Origin: Pseudarthrobacter oxydans
GTDB taxonomy: Bacteria > Actinomycetota > Actinomycetes > Actinomycetales > Micrococcaceae
Length of the DNA stretch: 64,000 nucleotides
Reading direction: 5' to 3'
Assembly (NCBI RefSeq): GCF_034258515.1
Contig: NZ_CP139438.1
Coordinates: 1,488,001 to 1,552,000, forward strand
Part shown: one piece after another, positions 1-11,052 of the stretch
How the letters are laid out: each line of letters starts with the position of its first letter
Position numbering within the stretch: position 1 is the first letter of the stretch
Program-made: the position numbers and the translations under genes
Notes under the pieces: generated by a model
What the model saw: the letters and a program-made list of their open reading frames with translations, nothing else
What the model was told of the DNA's origin: nothing
Database searches by the model: none

Positions 1-2
1 TG

Positions 3-302
3 GACACGGCCGTGCTCGAGTACATCTCGCGGCTCTGCGAGGAGACCCGCAACGCCCCCGAAACCCGACTGGGCGTCTCGGTCCGCGGGGCCCTGGCCAT
101 GGTCCGTGCAGCAAAGGTCTGGGCGGCCGGGCAGGGGCGGAACTTCGTGCTGCCGGATGACATCAAGGAACTGGCCCCGGTGGTGTGGACCCACCGTTTC
201 GTCATGGATCCGGAGGCAGAGTTCTCCGGAGCCACTCCGGAAGCCGTGCTGACACGGATCCTGGCGGATGTCGCGGCTCCCCAGCAGCGCACCAACGCTT
301 GA
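3..302 (+). CDS. MoxR-family AAA+ ATPase, C-terminal part (gene cut by window start)
   Basis: Only the last 99 codons are present; the reading frame is open to the first base, so the start and the Walker motifs lie upstream. What remains is the helical lid of a MoxR ATPase: it begins DTAVLEYISRL, has the typical GVSVRGALAMVRAAK helix and the DDIKELAPVVWTHR segment before the end. MoxR proteins are cytoplasmic AAA+ chaperones that act with DUF58 or VWA partner proteins to assemble or activate target complexes. The DUF58 gene follows 50 bases later and a transglutaminase-like gene after that, which is the classic MoxR-DUF58-TgpA order and supports the call. It appears to be part of the long operon that runs to 15494. 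Confidence 0.9.
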   Translation, partial: DTAVLEYISRLCEETRNAPETRLGVSVRGALAMVRAAKVWAAGQGRNFVLPDDIKELAPVVWTHRFVMDPEAEFSGATPEAVLTRILADVAAPQQRTNA

Positions 303-352
303 CGGTCCCGGCACGGACCCCACCACGTCCACGCAACAACGAAGGCACACAT

Positions 353-1684
353 ATGTCCACCGGCACCCCGTTGACCCGGCTCGCGGAGCGTCTCAAGCAA
401 CCCTTCCACAGGGATGGCCGGCCCACGCAGCTGCACCCGTCGGCAGTCTGGTCCGAGGCGCGGAACACTGCAGCCATGGCGCTGGCGCCAGCCTGGCGTA
501 CCGTCCGGACTGCATGGCTGAAGTACGCCTGGCCCGTGCTGTCCGTGGTCAGCGTCCTGGGCTGGTCCGTCCTGGCTGCCGCCATCCTGCTCTGGACCAC
601 CGGGCAGGCGTTCGGCTGGCAGGAGGCGAAGGCTGCGGCCATCGCGGCGTTCGTGATGTTCCTGATTGCCATCGCCTTTGTCCTGGGCCGCTCTTCCTAT
701 GGAGTGCTCCTCGACCTCGCCCGCACCCGGGTGGCCGTGGGGGACAGTGCCGTTGGCAGCATCGCCGTGTCCAACACATCAGCCCGGCCCCTGCTGCCCG
801 CAGCACTGGAACTTCCGGTGGGCAGCGTCACGGCTGTGTTCCACCTGCCCCGCATGAAGCCGCAGCAGGTGCACGAGGACCTCTTCACCATTCCCACCGC
901 CCGCCGTGCCGTGATCGTCGTCGGACCTGTCCGGTCGGTCCGGGCAGACCCGCTGCACCTGCTGCGCCGCCAGGTCCTGTGGACCGAACCGGAAGACCTT
1001 TTCGTCCATCCGCGCACGGTGGCCCTGGCCGGTTCGGCCGCCGGCTTTATCCGCGACCTGGAAGGAATGCCCACCACGGACCTGTCCAGTGCGGACGTGT
1101 CCTTCCATGCGCTTCGCGACTACGTGCCGGGGGATGACCGCCGGCACATCCACTGGAAAACCACCGCGCGGACCAACAAGCTCATGGTGCGCCAATTCGA
1201 GGAAACACGCCGGGCCCACCTGGCCATCTCGCTGTCCATCAACACGGACGAATACGCCTCCGAAGCCGAATTCGAGATGGCCATCTCCGCAGCCGCATCG
1301 ATCGGCCGGCAGGCCATCCGCGAGCAGCGTGAGCTGGACGTCCTGACCCAGAAAGGCCCGCTCCGCTGTGAAACCGGGCGGAACATGCTCGATGACATGA
1401 CCAGGATTGTGGGAGCTCCCATGCGGCGGACCGCCGTCGACCTCGCCAGGACCCTTGCGGACACCGTCCCCAACGCCTCCGTGGTTTTCCTCGTGGTAGG
1501 CAGCAACGTGACGGCCACCCAGCTGCGCTCCGCGGCCGCGTCCGTGCCGCCCGGCGTCCGCAGCCTCGCGGTGCGGGTGGAAGCCGGCGCTTCGCCCGGC
1601 CGCGCCAACATCGCAGACCTCACCGTGCTGACGCTCGGCGACCTGAACGACCTTGCCATTGTGCTGAGAAAGGCCGCCGCATGA
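353..1684 (+). CDS. DUF58 domain membrane protein, MoxR partner
   Basis: This 443-residue protein has two adjacent membrane segments at about residues 60-115 and a cytoplasmic DUF58 (VWA-like) domain. The diagnostic DUF58 signature is visible as DYVPGDDRRHIHWKTTART. DUF58 proteins pair with the MoxR ATPase encoded just upstream; their exact biochemical role is not settled. The frame is open upstream to about 185, but I chose the ATG at 353 because the upstream part overlaps the moxR coding end and reads as low-complexity shadow, while the ATG follows an AAGG-like site and gives a normal N-terminus. The stop codon overlaps the start of the next gene (ATGA at 1681), so translation is probably coupled. 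Confidence 0.88.
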   Translation: MSTGTPLTRLAERLKQPFHRDGRPTQLHPSAVWSEARNTAAMALAPAWRTVRTAWLKYAWPVLSVVSVLGWSVLAAAILLWTTGQAFGWQEAKAAAIAAFVMFLIAIAFVLGRSSYGVLLDLARTRVAVGDSAVGSIAVSNTSARPLLPAALELPVGSVTAVFHLPRMKPQQVHEDLFTIPTARRAVIVVGPVRSVRADPLHLLRRQVLWTEPEDLFVHPRTVALAGSAAGFIRDLEGMPTTDLSSADVSFHALRDYVPGDDRRHIHWKTTARTNKLMVRQFEETRRAHLAISLSINTDEYASEAEFEMAISAAASIGRQAIREQRELDVLTQKGPLRCETGRNMLDDMTRIVGAPMRRTAVDLARTLADTVPNASVVFLVVGSNVTATQLRSAAASVPPGVRSLAVRVEAGASPGRANIADLTVLTLGDLNDLAIVLRKAAA

Positions 1685-4308
1685 CCTCCACGGAAGGCCT
1701 GCGCCCGCGCAGCACGCGCCCGCGCAGCGAACCAACCGGCACCAACCGCGGTGCGTCCGGCAGCGGCCGTAACCAGGCCTCCGCCTTCGCCGACGGCCAG
1801 CCGGCCTGGCACTTCGTGCTCGACGCCGGCGCGCTGACGGTCCTGCTGGGGCTTGGCCTGCTTGGCTTCGGCCTCAGCTTCGGCGGCGACCCGTACTACC
1901 TGTTCTCCGGCTTCGGCGGCATCCTCCTGGGCCTGGCCATCGGCGCGCTCAACGCGCACCTGCGGCTCGGACTGCTCATCACCACTGCGGTTGCCCTTGG
2001 CGCCTACCTGGTCCTCGGCACGTTGCTGGCGGTGCCCGACGCGGCAATCGCAGGTTTTGTCCCCACCCTTGACTCACTCCGGACCCTCCTCCTGGGGGTG
2101 GTGTTCGCCTGGAAGGACATGCTGACGGTCGGTGTCCCCGTGGGCACGGCAGGCGGCGTGCTGATTGTTCCCTTCCTGAGCTCCCTGGTCACCGCCCTGG
2201 CGGCCGGTGTCCTGACGTGGCGCCTTCGAAGCCCCTACTTTCCGCTCCTGCCGGTGCTGGTCCTGTTCGTTACCGGGATCGCCTTCAGCACCAACGCCGC
2301 GTTCCTCACCCTCGAACGCGGCATCGGCCTGACGGTCCTGGGCATCGCCTGGGCCACCTTCCGCCGGGACGCCCTCAGGAAGAACTCCACGCGAAAGGTA
2401 TCCGTCAACAATCCGCAGACGGATACCGCCACCGCGCAGCGGGCGAAGATCCGGAGGCTGGGAATGGCCGCCGGCGTCATCGCCGTCAGCGTGGCCGTTA
2501 CGGCGCTTTCGGCGCCGCTGGTCACCGCGGGCAATGACCGGAAGGTCCTCCGGAACGTGGTGGTCCCGCCGTTCGACCCCAAGGACTACATCACGCCACT
2601 GGCCAGCTTCCGCACGTTCGTCAAGGACAAGAAGGACGACACCCTCTTTGTGGTCAAGGGCCTTCCCCGTGATGGCCGGGTCCGGCTGGGGGCCCTGGAC
2701 GCCTTCAACGGAACCAACTACACCATGGACCCCAACGGCTCGGGAAACTTCAGCAAGGTCGGCGATACCGAGTCGATCAACACCCTGGCGGACACCTCCG
2801 GTGTTGTTCCCACCAAGGACTACGCCATCAGCATCACGGTTGAGGACTACCAGGGATTCTTCGTGCCCGGCGGGCGTAAAACCACGGGGCTGAGCTTTGA
2901 TGACAGCGCCTCGGCCGCGGCGTCCGGCCTCTACTTCAATGCCGGCACGGATACCGCCGTCACCACCAACGGGCTCTCCCGCGGAGATTCCTACAAGGTC
3001 CAGGTTTCGGATCCCGTGAAACTCGAACACGGGCAGCTGGCGCAGTACGACTTCGCGAAACTGTCCCTGCCCGACGCCACGGAAGTGCCCCCGGTGGTGG
3101 GGTCGCAGGCCAATGACCTGTCCACTGACGCCCCCACCGCCATCGACCGGGTCCGGCAGATTGAGGCGCATTTCCAGAAGACCGGGGCATTCAGCAACGG
3201 GCTGGTCAGCGAAGGCCAGCTCCCGAGTGTGTCCGGCCACGGTTCTGCCCGGATCAGGAATCTCCTCACGGCCAAGCAGATGCTGGGCGACGACGAGCAG
3301 TACGCGGTGGCCATGTCCCTCATGCTCCGCCACCTGGGCATCCCGTCCCGCGTGGTGATGGGCTTCTACCCCGAACCCACCAGTCCGGAAAACGGGGCAG
3401 GCGAAGTCAAGATCACCGGCAAGGACGTGCACGCCTGGGTGGAAGTGGCCTTTGAACGGGTGGGCTGGGTAAGTTTCGATCCGACGCCGCCCAAGGACAA
3501 CATTCCCATCCCGCCGGACCCGGAAAACAAATCCAAGCCCAAGCCGCAGGTGCTGCAGCCGCCGCCCCCGCCGCAGGAACCCGCGGACCTGCCGCCGGAC
3601 TCGTCGCCCGATGCGCTGGATGCGGACCAGAAGAAAAACAACCCGTGGCTCTTCTGGGGCGCCCTGTTGGGCGCGCTGGGCATCGCCCTGATACCGCTGT
3701 CCGTCCTTGCGCTCCCGCTGCTGCTGGTCGTCCTGTTGAAATCACGACGGCGGAAGTCGCGGTTCAGCGAAGGCCATCCTGCGCAGCGCGTAGGGGGCGG
3801 CTGGAGCGAGGTGGTCAGCCTCGCCACGGACATGGGGGCCGCCGTCGACACCCGGGCCACCCGCCGCGAAAGCGCCGCGGTCCTGGCCGAGGCGTTTCCG
3901 GCCGCGGGCGGTACCACCACGATGCTGGCCCGCCGCGCGGATGCGTCGATCTTCGGTGCCGGCCAGCCCAGCGAGGACGAGGTGCGGGAGTACTGGACCA
4001 TCGTGGACAGCTCGCTGAAGGAGATGACCTCCACGGCAGGTTTCTGGCAGCGGCAGCAGGCAAGGTTCTCCCCGCGGTCGCTGCTTGCTGACGCACGCGG
4101 TGCCCTGGCCCGCCGCAGCCCGCTGGCCCAGCGTGGCCGGCTGGCTTTGCCGGCCCTGTCGGCACTCAGGCCGTCCACCCGCCGTCGTACTGGCGCGGAC
4201 GGCGAACACTCCGCAACGCCTGCACCGGAAGCAACGGCGGTGCAGGCAACGCCGCTGCAGGACCGGCAGGCGCCGGAACCGCCAAGGCAAGGACCTCCGG
4301 CGCCGTGA
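1681..4308 (+). CDS. Transglutaminase-like membrane protein (TgpA-type), catalytic Cys apparently lost
   Basis: The 875-residue protein follows the TgpA plan: a block of N-terminal membrane helices (about residues 40-230), another near 265-285, an extracytoplasmic transglutaminase-like core (about 290-610), a proline-rich linker, a membrane helix near 655-690 and a cytoplasmic tail. In the core, the segment normally reading G-x-C-E-x-F-A reads GDDEQYAVAM, so Asp538 sits where the nucleophilic Cys should be. The His (VHAWVEV, His584) and Asp (FDPTPP, Asp600) of the triad remain. It may therefore bind peptides or wall polymer rather than catalyse. It sits between the DUF58 gene and the RDD/FHA gene with 4-nt overlaps on both sides, consistent with a stoichiometric membrane complex. 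Confidence 0.85.
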   Translation: MTSTEGLRPRSTRPRSEPTGTNRGASGSGRNQASAFADGQPAWHFVLDAGALTVLLGLGLLGFGLSFGGDPYYLFSGFGGILLGLAIGALNAHLRLGLLITTAVALGAYLVLGTLLAVPDAAIAGFVPTLDSLRTLLLGVVFAWKDMLTVGVPVGTAGGVLIVPFLSSLVTALAAGVLTWRLRSPYFPLLPVLVLFVTGIAFSTNAAFLTLERGIGLTVLGIAWATFRRDALRKNSTRKVSVNNPQTDTATAQRAKIRRLGMAAGVIAVSVAVTALSAPLVTAGNDRKVLRNVVVPPFDPKDYITPLASFRTFVKDKKDDTLFVVKGLPRDGRVRLGALDAFNGTNYTMDPNGSGNFSKVGDTESINTLADTSGVVPTKDYAISITVEDYQGFFVPGGRKTTGLSFDDSASAAASGLYFNAGTDTAVTTNGLSRGDSYKVQVSDPVKLEHGQLAQYDFAKLSLPDATEVPPVVGSQANDLSTDAPTAIDRVRQIEAHFQKTGAFSNGLVSEGQLPSVSGHGSARIRNLLTAKQMLGDDEQYAVAMSLMLRHLGIPSRVVMGFYPEPTSPENGAGEVKITGKDVHAWVEVAFERVGWVSFDPTPPKDNIPIPPDPENKSKPKPQVLQPPPPPQEPADLPPDSSPDALDADQKKNNPWLFWGALLGALGIALIPLSVLALPLLLVVLLKSRRRKSRFSEGHPAQRVGGGWSEVVSLATDMGAAVDTRATRRESAAVLAEAFPAAGGTTTMLARRADASIFGAGQPSEDEVREYWTIVDSSLKEMTSTAGFWQRQQARFSPRSLLADARGALARRSPLAQRGRLALPALSALRPSTRRRTGADGEHSATPAPEATAVQATPLQDRQAPEPPRQGPPAP

Positions 4309-5873
4309 CCGCGGAACTCCAGACATGCCCCCGCTGCCAGCGCTCCATCCGGGCCGGTGCGGCCTTCTGCACCTCCTGCGGAGCGCCCCTGCCCAACAGG
4401 GCGGCGCGCAGCAACCGCAACCTGCACACCGGCGGCCATGCCGGCAGTGACCCGCCGCCCGGAGCTGTGACTGCCCACCGTGCAGCGATTCCCGGTACTA
4501 TCCCGGTAGTACAAAGCCCCCCGGCGCTTCAGGCCGCGGGGTTCGCAAACGCAGGCACGGGGCGGGGGCGCGCCGGCGGTTTCACCGCGCAGTCGGGGGC
4601 CGTCCCAGGGGGAGGAACGGGAATGGCAGTGAACCTTCAGCTTGTGCCGGCCACGGCCGGCAAGCGGCTTGGCGCTGCCGTCATTGACTGGCTGCCGCCG
4701 CTAACCGTGCTGGTGCTGACGCTCACCGTTGGCTTTGCCGGGATTACCCGCACCCGCAACGGCCAGTACATCACCTATGACACCGCCTCCCTGGTGCTGT
4801 TCGGCAGCATCGGGCTGGGCCTGACGCTGGTGTACCTGTTCGTGGTCATGGGGATTGAAGCGAGGACAGGCAAAACACCCGGCAACCTGCTCATGGGCAT
4901 CCGCAGCGCGGACAACGACGGCTACGCGCCGGGCGCCGGCGCCGTCTTCCTCCGCGGCCTCTTTACCGGTGCCGGCATGCTGGTGGCGCTGCTGGCGGCG
5001 GTCCTGGTGGTGGTGTTCAAGTGGTTCGGACCGGCCCTGTTCATCCTTGCGCCGCTGCTTTTTGCGGGTGCCGCCTGGGCCGTGCTGGTGGTGGTGTCCA
5101 ATACCTGGGACCGGAACGGCCGCCTGCGGGGATGGCAGGACAAAGCCGCCAAGGCCCTCGTTTTCGATGTGAAGGCCGGGCGCGACCCCATCACCACCGG
5201 CGGCATCCAGGGCCCGTACAGCTTCGCGCCGCTGGACCTGCCGCCGGTGCAGCAGGTGCTCTCCCCGGTGGCGGGCATTCCCGCCGCGTCCCCGCCGGTG
5301 CAGCCTTCCCCGCCCGTTCAGGCGCCCCCGCAGACGTCGCCGTCCCAGACCATGCCCTACACGGCACCTGGGTCCTTCGCGCCGCCGTCCGCCGCGCCGC
5401 CGTCCGCCGCGCCGCCGGGTACGTCAGCCGCCGCCGGTGGACCCGCTGGTGCGTCCGTGCCGATGCGCGGCGCGCAGCACCACGTGGACGACGACGTTGA
5501 ACGCACCCAGGTGCGCCCGCAGGCAGGCGGGCCTGCACCCGTCGCCGTCCTCCGGATCCGCCTGGACGACGGGCGCGACTTCCAGTTGGACCGCAGTGTC
5601 CTGGTGGGCCGCAATCCCGTAGGCCAGTCCGGTGAACAGCATGCCCAGCTCCTGGCCGTCGACGATCCCGGCCGCTCCATCTCGAAAACCCACCTCCACC
5701 TGCTGACCGACGGCGCGGGGATCTGGGTGACGGACAGGAACTCCACGAACGGCAGCGCCGTGACCACCCCGAACGGCGCCAGGACGCCACTTGCGCCGGG
5801 TGTCCCAACTTTTGTTACGCCCGGATCCAGTGTCCACTTCGGAGACCGGACCTTTTACCTAGGACAGGCATGA
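4305..5873 (+). CDS. Zinc-ribbon, RDD membrane and FHA domain protein
   Basis: Translation starts at the GTG of a GTGA overlap with the gene before. The 522-residue product begins with a double-CxxC zinc ribbon (CPRCQRS and CTSCGAPLP, residues 8-30). An RDD membrane domain (about 107-285) follows, with hydrophobic helices after the VPATAGKRLGAAVIDW entry. Next is a long Pro/Ala/Ser-rich linker (about 300-400), then an FHA domain at the C-terminus (about 411-522) with the hallmarks VGRNP, ISKTHLHL and NSTNGS. FHA domains bind phosphothreonine, so this membrane protein is a likely partner of the kinase encoded at 8549. RDD proteins are often transporters or membrane anchors; the domain's activity here is unknown. 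Confidence 0.85.
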   Translation: MTAELQTCPRCQRSIRAGAAFCTSCGAPLPNRAARSNRNLHTGGHAGSDPPPGAVTAHRAAIPGTIPVVQSPPALQAAGFANAGTGRGRAGGFTAQSGAVPGGGTGMAVNLQLVPATAGKRLGAAVIDWLPPLTVLVLTLTVGFAGITRTRNGQYITYDTASLVLFGSIGLGLTLVYLFVVMGIEARTGKTPGNLLMGIRSADNDGYAPGAGAVFLRGLFTGAGMLVALLAAVLVVVFKWFGPALFILAPLLFAGAAWAVLVVVSNTWDRNGRLRGWQDKAAKALVFDVKAGRDPITTGGIQGPYSFAPLDLPPVQQVLSPVAGIPAASPPVQPSPPVQAPPQTSPSQTMPYTAPGSFAPPSAAPPSAAPPGTSAAAGGPAGASVPMRGAQHHVDDDVERTQVRPQAGGPAPVAVLRIRLDDGRDFQLDRSVLVGRNPVGQSGEQHAQLLAVDDPGRSISKTHLHLLTDGAGIWVTDRNSTNGSAVTTPNGARTPLAPGVPTFVTPGSSVHFGDRTFYLGQA

Positions 5874-6788
5874 ACCAACAGCCCGCCAGCGTTCCCTCCA
5901 CCGTCCAGCCGGGCCTCAGCCTGAGCTACGGCTATGGCACGGACCGGGGACTCCGCCGGGAGCTGAACGAAGATTCCTACCTTGCTTCCGATCCTGTGTT
6001 CGCCGTTGCGGACGGGATGGGCGGCCACGAAGCAGGCGAAGTGGCAAGCGGCATGTGCGTGCGGGCCCTGGCAGGGATTCCGCAGCTCGCAACGGGGGAA
6101 CGCACCGTCACGGCCGCGGCGCTCCAGCAGTACCTGCTCCGGGCGGACTCGTCCATCCGGGAGGCTACGGGCGCCAGGGCGGGGACCACCCTGACCGGTG
6201 CAGTGGTGGTGGAACAAATGGGCCTGCCCTACTGGCTGGTCATGAACATCGGCGATTCCCGTACGTACCGCCTCAGCCAGGGGCGGTTTGAGCAGGTCAG
6301 CGTGGACCACTCTGAGGTGCAGGAACTTGTGGATGCGGGCGAGATCACCGCCGAGCAGGCCACCGTCCATCCTCGGCGCCACGTTGTCACCCGCGCCCTG
6401 GGCACCGGGGACGAGACCGAGGCCGACTACTGGCTGCTCCCCGTGGAGGAAGGCGACCGTGTCCTGGTCTGCTCGGACGGCCTCACCGGCGAAGTGGCGG
6501 ACGAGGACATCCTCCGCATCATCAGCACGGTGGGCCACCCGCAGGACGCCGCCGACGCCCTGATCCAGGCTGCGCTGCGGAACGGCGGCAGCGACAACAT
6601 CACGGTGATTGTGGTTGATGCCCGGAACGTCCTGAACGACGCCGGCGCCGCCACCACCGCGCCGCGGCACGGTCCGGACGCAGAAGAGGCAGACACGCTG
6701 CCCCGCTCCCATGGGAGCCAGGCTGTAACGCAGCCCTTGCCCCAACAAGATGGCGGACCTTCGGCGCACGAGAGCGGGGAACCCCACG

Positions 6789-6802
<14 letters not shown>
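5870..6802 (+). CDS. PP2C-family Ser/Thr protein phosphatase
   Basis: This 310-residue soluble protein carries the metal-binding motifs of bacterial PP2C phosphatases in order: NEDSYL, ADGMGGHEAG, MNIGDSRTYRL, CSDGLTGEV and GGSDNITVIV. The aspartates that hold the two metal ions are all present, so it should be active. The last 60 residues are polar and probably disordered. It would reverse phosphorylation by the kinase encoded two genes downstream, the usual PP2C/STK pairing in actinobacteria. The start overlaps the previous stop by 4 nt (ATGA at 5870), and its end overlaps the next gene by 14 nt, so it is part of the same translationally coupled operon. Confidence 0.93.
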
Positions 6803-8548
<1,746 letters not shown>

Positions 8549-8552
<4 letters not shown>

Positions 8553-10282
8553 GTTCCAAACGGCCTGTAGCGCCGCCGCCCCGCATCCAGGGGTTCACGT
8601 ACATCAGCCTGCTCGGTTCCGGCGGCTTTTCCGACGTCTACCTGTATGAACAGGACAGGCCGCGCCGCAAGGTGGCCGTCAAGGTCCTGCTCTCGGACCT
8701 GAAGACGGAGGGCGCCCGCCGCCGCTTCGAGTCCGAGGCCAACCTCATGGCGCAGCTGTCCTCGCACCCGTACATCGTCACCATCTTTGAAGCGGAGGTG
8801 ACCGACGACGGGCACTCCTACCTGGCCATGGAGTACTGCTCCCGGCCAAGCCTGGACGTGCGGTACCGCAGGCAGCGGTTTAGCGTGGATGAAGTCCTGG
8901 CCGTCGGCATCCAGGTGGCGTCCGCCGTCGAGACCGCCCACCGCGCCGGCATCGCCCACCGCGACATCAAGCCTGCCAACATCCTGGTCACCGACTACAA
9001 CCGGCCCGCCCTCACCGACTTCGGCATCTCCGGCACCCTCGCCGGCGACAGCGACGACGACTCGGGCATGTCCATCCCGTGGTCCCCGCCCGAACAGTTC
9101 ACCGATGGCGCCGTGGACGGGGTGATGGTGGATGTGTGGGCCCTCGGAGCCACGCTCTACACCCTGCTCGCCGGCCGCTCGCCGTTCGTCATGCCGGGCG
9201 CGGACAATTCACAGCGTGAGCTGATCAACCGGATCAGCAACACGCCGCTGCCGCGCCTGGGCCGCGCGGACGTTCCCGAGTCCCTGGAACAGGCCCTTTC
9301 GACGGCGATGGCCAAGTCGCCGCAGTCCCGCTATTCCTCAGCGCACGCCTTCGCCCTGGCCCTGCAGCGCATCCAGGCGGAGCTTAACCTCTCCGTCACG
9401 CCCTTTGAGGTGCTTGAGGAGCCGCAGCACGAGGACAGCCGGCCGGATGACGGCTTCGAAGAAACCCGGGTCCGGAGCATCGCCGCGATCGATCCGGAGC
9501 GGACGGGCAGCGCGCCCACCTTCCCCGCACGCACGTGGCCGCAGGCCGCCGGCGGGCAGGCAGGTGGCGGGCAGGCCGCTGGCGGACAAGCTCCCGCAGC
9601 GGATGCCGCGCCGTCGCGGTTTGCGCAGCCCGCGCCCGCCGTGCACAGCAGCCCCTCCACTCCTGCACCGGCGGCGCAGCCGCAGGAGTGGGCCCACGCC
9701 ACCGTCCTGCGCGGTGCCGCCGCGCCGGCGCGCCCTGGCGAGCAGGCACCGGGCGGCAATCTTCAAGAGGGTGCGGACGTCCCGGACACTACCGTCCACC
9801 GGCCGGCAAGACGCGACGAGCCGGCAGGCGTGCCGCTACCCGCCACGGACCACGGCAAACGCAATCTCTGGCTGGCAATCTCGGGCGGCACCCTGCTGGC
9901 CCTTGCCGCCGTGGTGGGCCTGGTGGTGGCCAACGCCTCGCCCGAAAAACCCGCTGCGGTGGAGACCCAGCAGGCCAGCAAGCCGCCGGCCGACGCATTG
10001 GACAACGGAACGGTGCCGGACGTGGAAGGCCTCAAGGGAACGGTGTCCGCGGACGGCAACGCCTCCTTCACGTGGCTGAACCCGCAGCCCAAAGAGGGTG
10101 ACACCTACAAGTGGCGGGTGTACAGCATCGGGGGCGGCGGCGAATACCAGTCTGTCGAACAGCCTCCCGTCCGCGTCACGGCAAACCCGTCCGGCCAGAC
10201 CTGCATCCAGGTGATGATCGTTCGCTCGGACGGAGCCTTCTCGCCGCTGGAGGAAGGCTCGATCGCTTGCGCCGGCACATGA
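8549..10282 (+). CDS. Membrane Ser/Thr protein kinase with extracytoplasmic FN3-like domain
   Basis: Translation starts at the TTG of a TTGA overlap. The N-terminal kinase domain (about residues 10-280) has the GSGGFSDVY glycine loop, Lys45 in VAVKV, catalytic Asp139 in HRDIKPAN, Asp157 in DFGIS, and SPPEQ in place of the APE motif, so it looks active. A Pro/Ala-rich juxtamembrane linker follows, then one membrane helix (about 438-463, LWLAISGGTLLALAAVVGL). The last ~100 residues lie outside the cell and read like a fibronectin-type III or similar beta-sandwich (FTWLNPQPKEGDTYKWRV). It lacks the PASTA repeats of PknB. It is likely the sensor kinase that phosphorylates partners recognised by the FHA proteins of this operon, with the PP2C protein as its antagonist. 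Confidence 0.92.
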
Positions 10283-10347
10283 CCGCGGAGCGCCCTGCAA
10301 CCAGCTCCATGACAAGCTCAGTTCCGCCTAACGAGGAGGCACAGAAA

Positions 10348-11052
10348 ATGGGGGATCTAGCAATAGATTTCTGTGGTGAATGGTACGAGCCATCGGACGA
10401 GGACGTCTTCAATATCGGCCGCGAAGGCGACCTCGAAGTTGACGACAATCCCTACCTTCACCGTCAGTTCCTGCAGGTGGCCCGCTATGACGGGATCTGG
10501 TGGCTCAGCAACGTGGGCAGCATGCTCTCGGCCACGGTTGCCGACGCCACCGGCGGGATGCAGGCCTGGCTGTCACCCGGAGCCCGGATCCCGCTGGTCT
10601 TCAGCCACACGAACATCATTTTCACGGCAGGGCCCACCACCTACGAGTTTGCCGTGCACCTCAAGACCCCCTCCTTCCGGCAGGAGGCGCGCGACGGCGA
10701 CAGCAACGGCGACACCACCATCGGCCCGGTGGTGTTCACCGACTCCCAGAAGGCCCTCATCGTGGCGCTCGCAGAACCCATGCTCCGGCGGGAAGGTACG
10801 GGGTTCAGCGCCATCCCCTCCTCGGCGGCTGCCGCGAAGACGCTGGGATGGGCGCTGACCCGCTTCAACCGGAAGCTCGACAATGTGTGCGACAAGCTCG
10901 ACCGCGTGGGCGTGGCCGGACTGCGGGGCGGCGGCGGCAAACTCGCCACCAACCGCCGCGCCCGGCTTGTGGAGCACGCGGTCACCTCACACCTGGTGAC
11001 CCCGGATGACCTGCACCTGATCGAGAAGATGAGGGGCGTGGACGAGGGATGA
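10348..11052 (+). CDS. Small FHA-like protein with C-terminal winged-helix-like domain
   Basis: The frame is open from 10279, where an ATGA overlap with the kinase stop gives an alternative start and 23 more residues. I prefer the ATG at 10348 because a strong GAGGAGG lies eight bases before it. The 234-residue product begins GDLAIDFCGEWYEP and then shows a divergent FHA fold (FNIGREGDLEVDDN, then LHRQFLQV and WWLSNVGS). The C-terminal half (about 125-225) reads as a helix-rich, winged-helix-type domain (SSAAAAKTLGWALTRFNRKL, then RRARLVEHAV). The combination suggests a phosphopeptide-responsive DNA-binding or adaptor protein; this is inference. It overlaps the ATPase gene by 4 nt. Confidence 0.72.
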   Translation: MGDLAIDFCGEWYEPSDEDVFNIGREGDLEVDDNPYLHRQFLQVARYDGIWWLSNVGSMLSATVADATGGMQAWLSPGARIPLVFSHTNIIFTAGPTTYEFAVHLKTPSFRQEARDGDSNGDTTIGPVVFTDSQKALIVALAEPMLRREGTGFSAIPSSAAAAKTLGWALTRFNRKLDNVCDKLDRVGVAGLRGGGGKLATNRRARLVEHAVTSHLVTPDDLHLIEKMRGVDEG

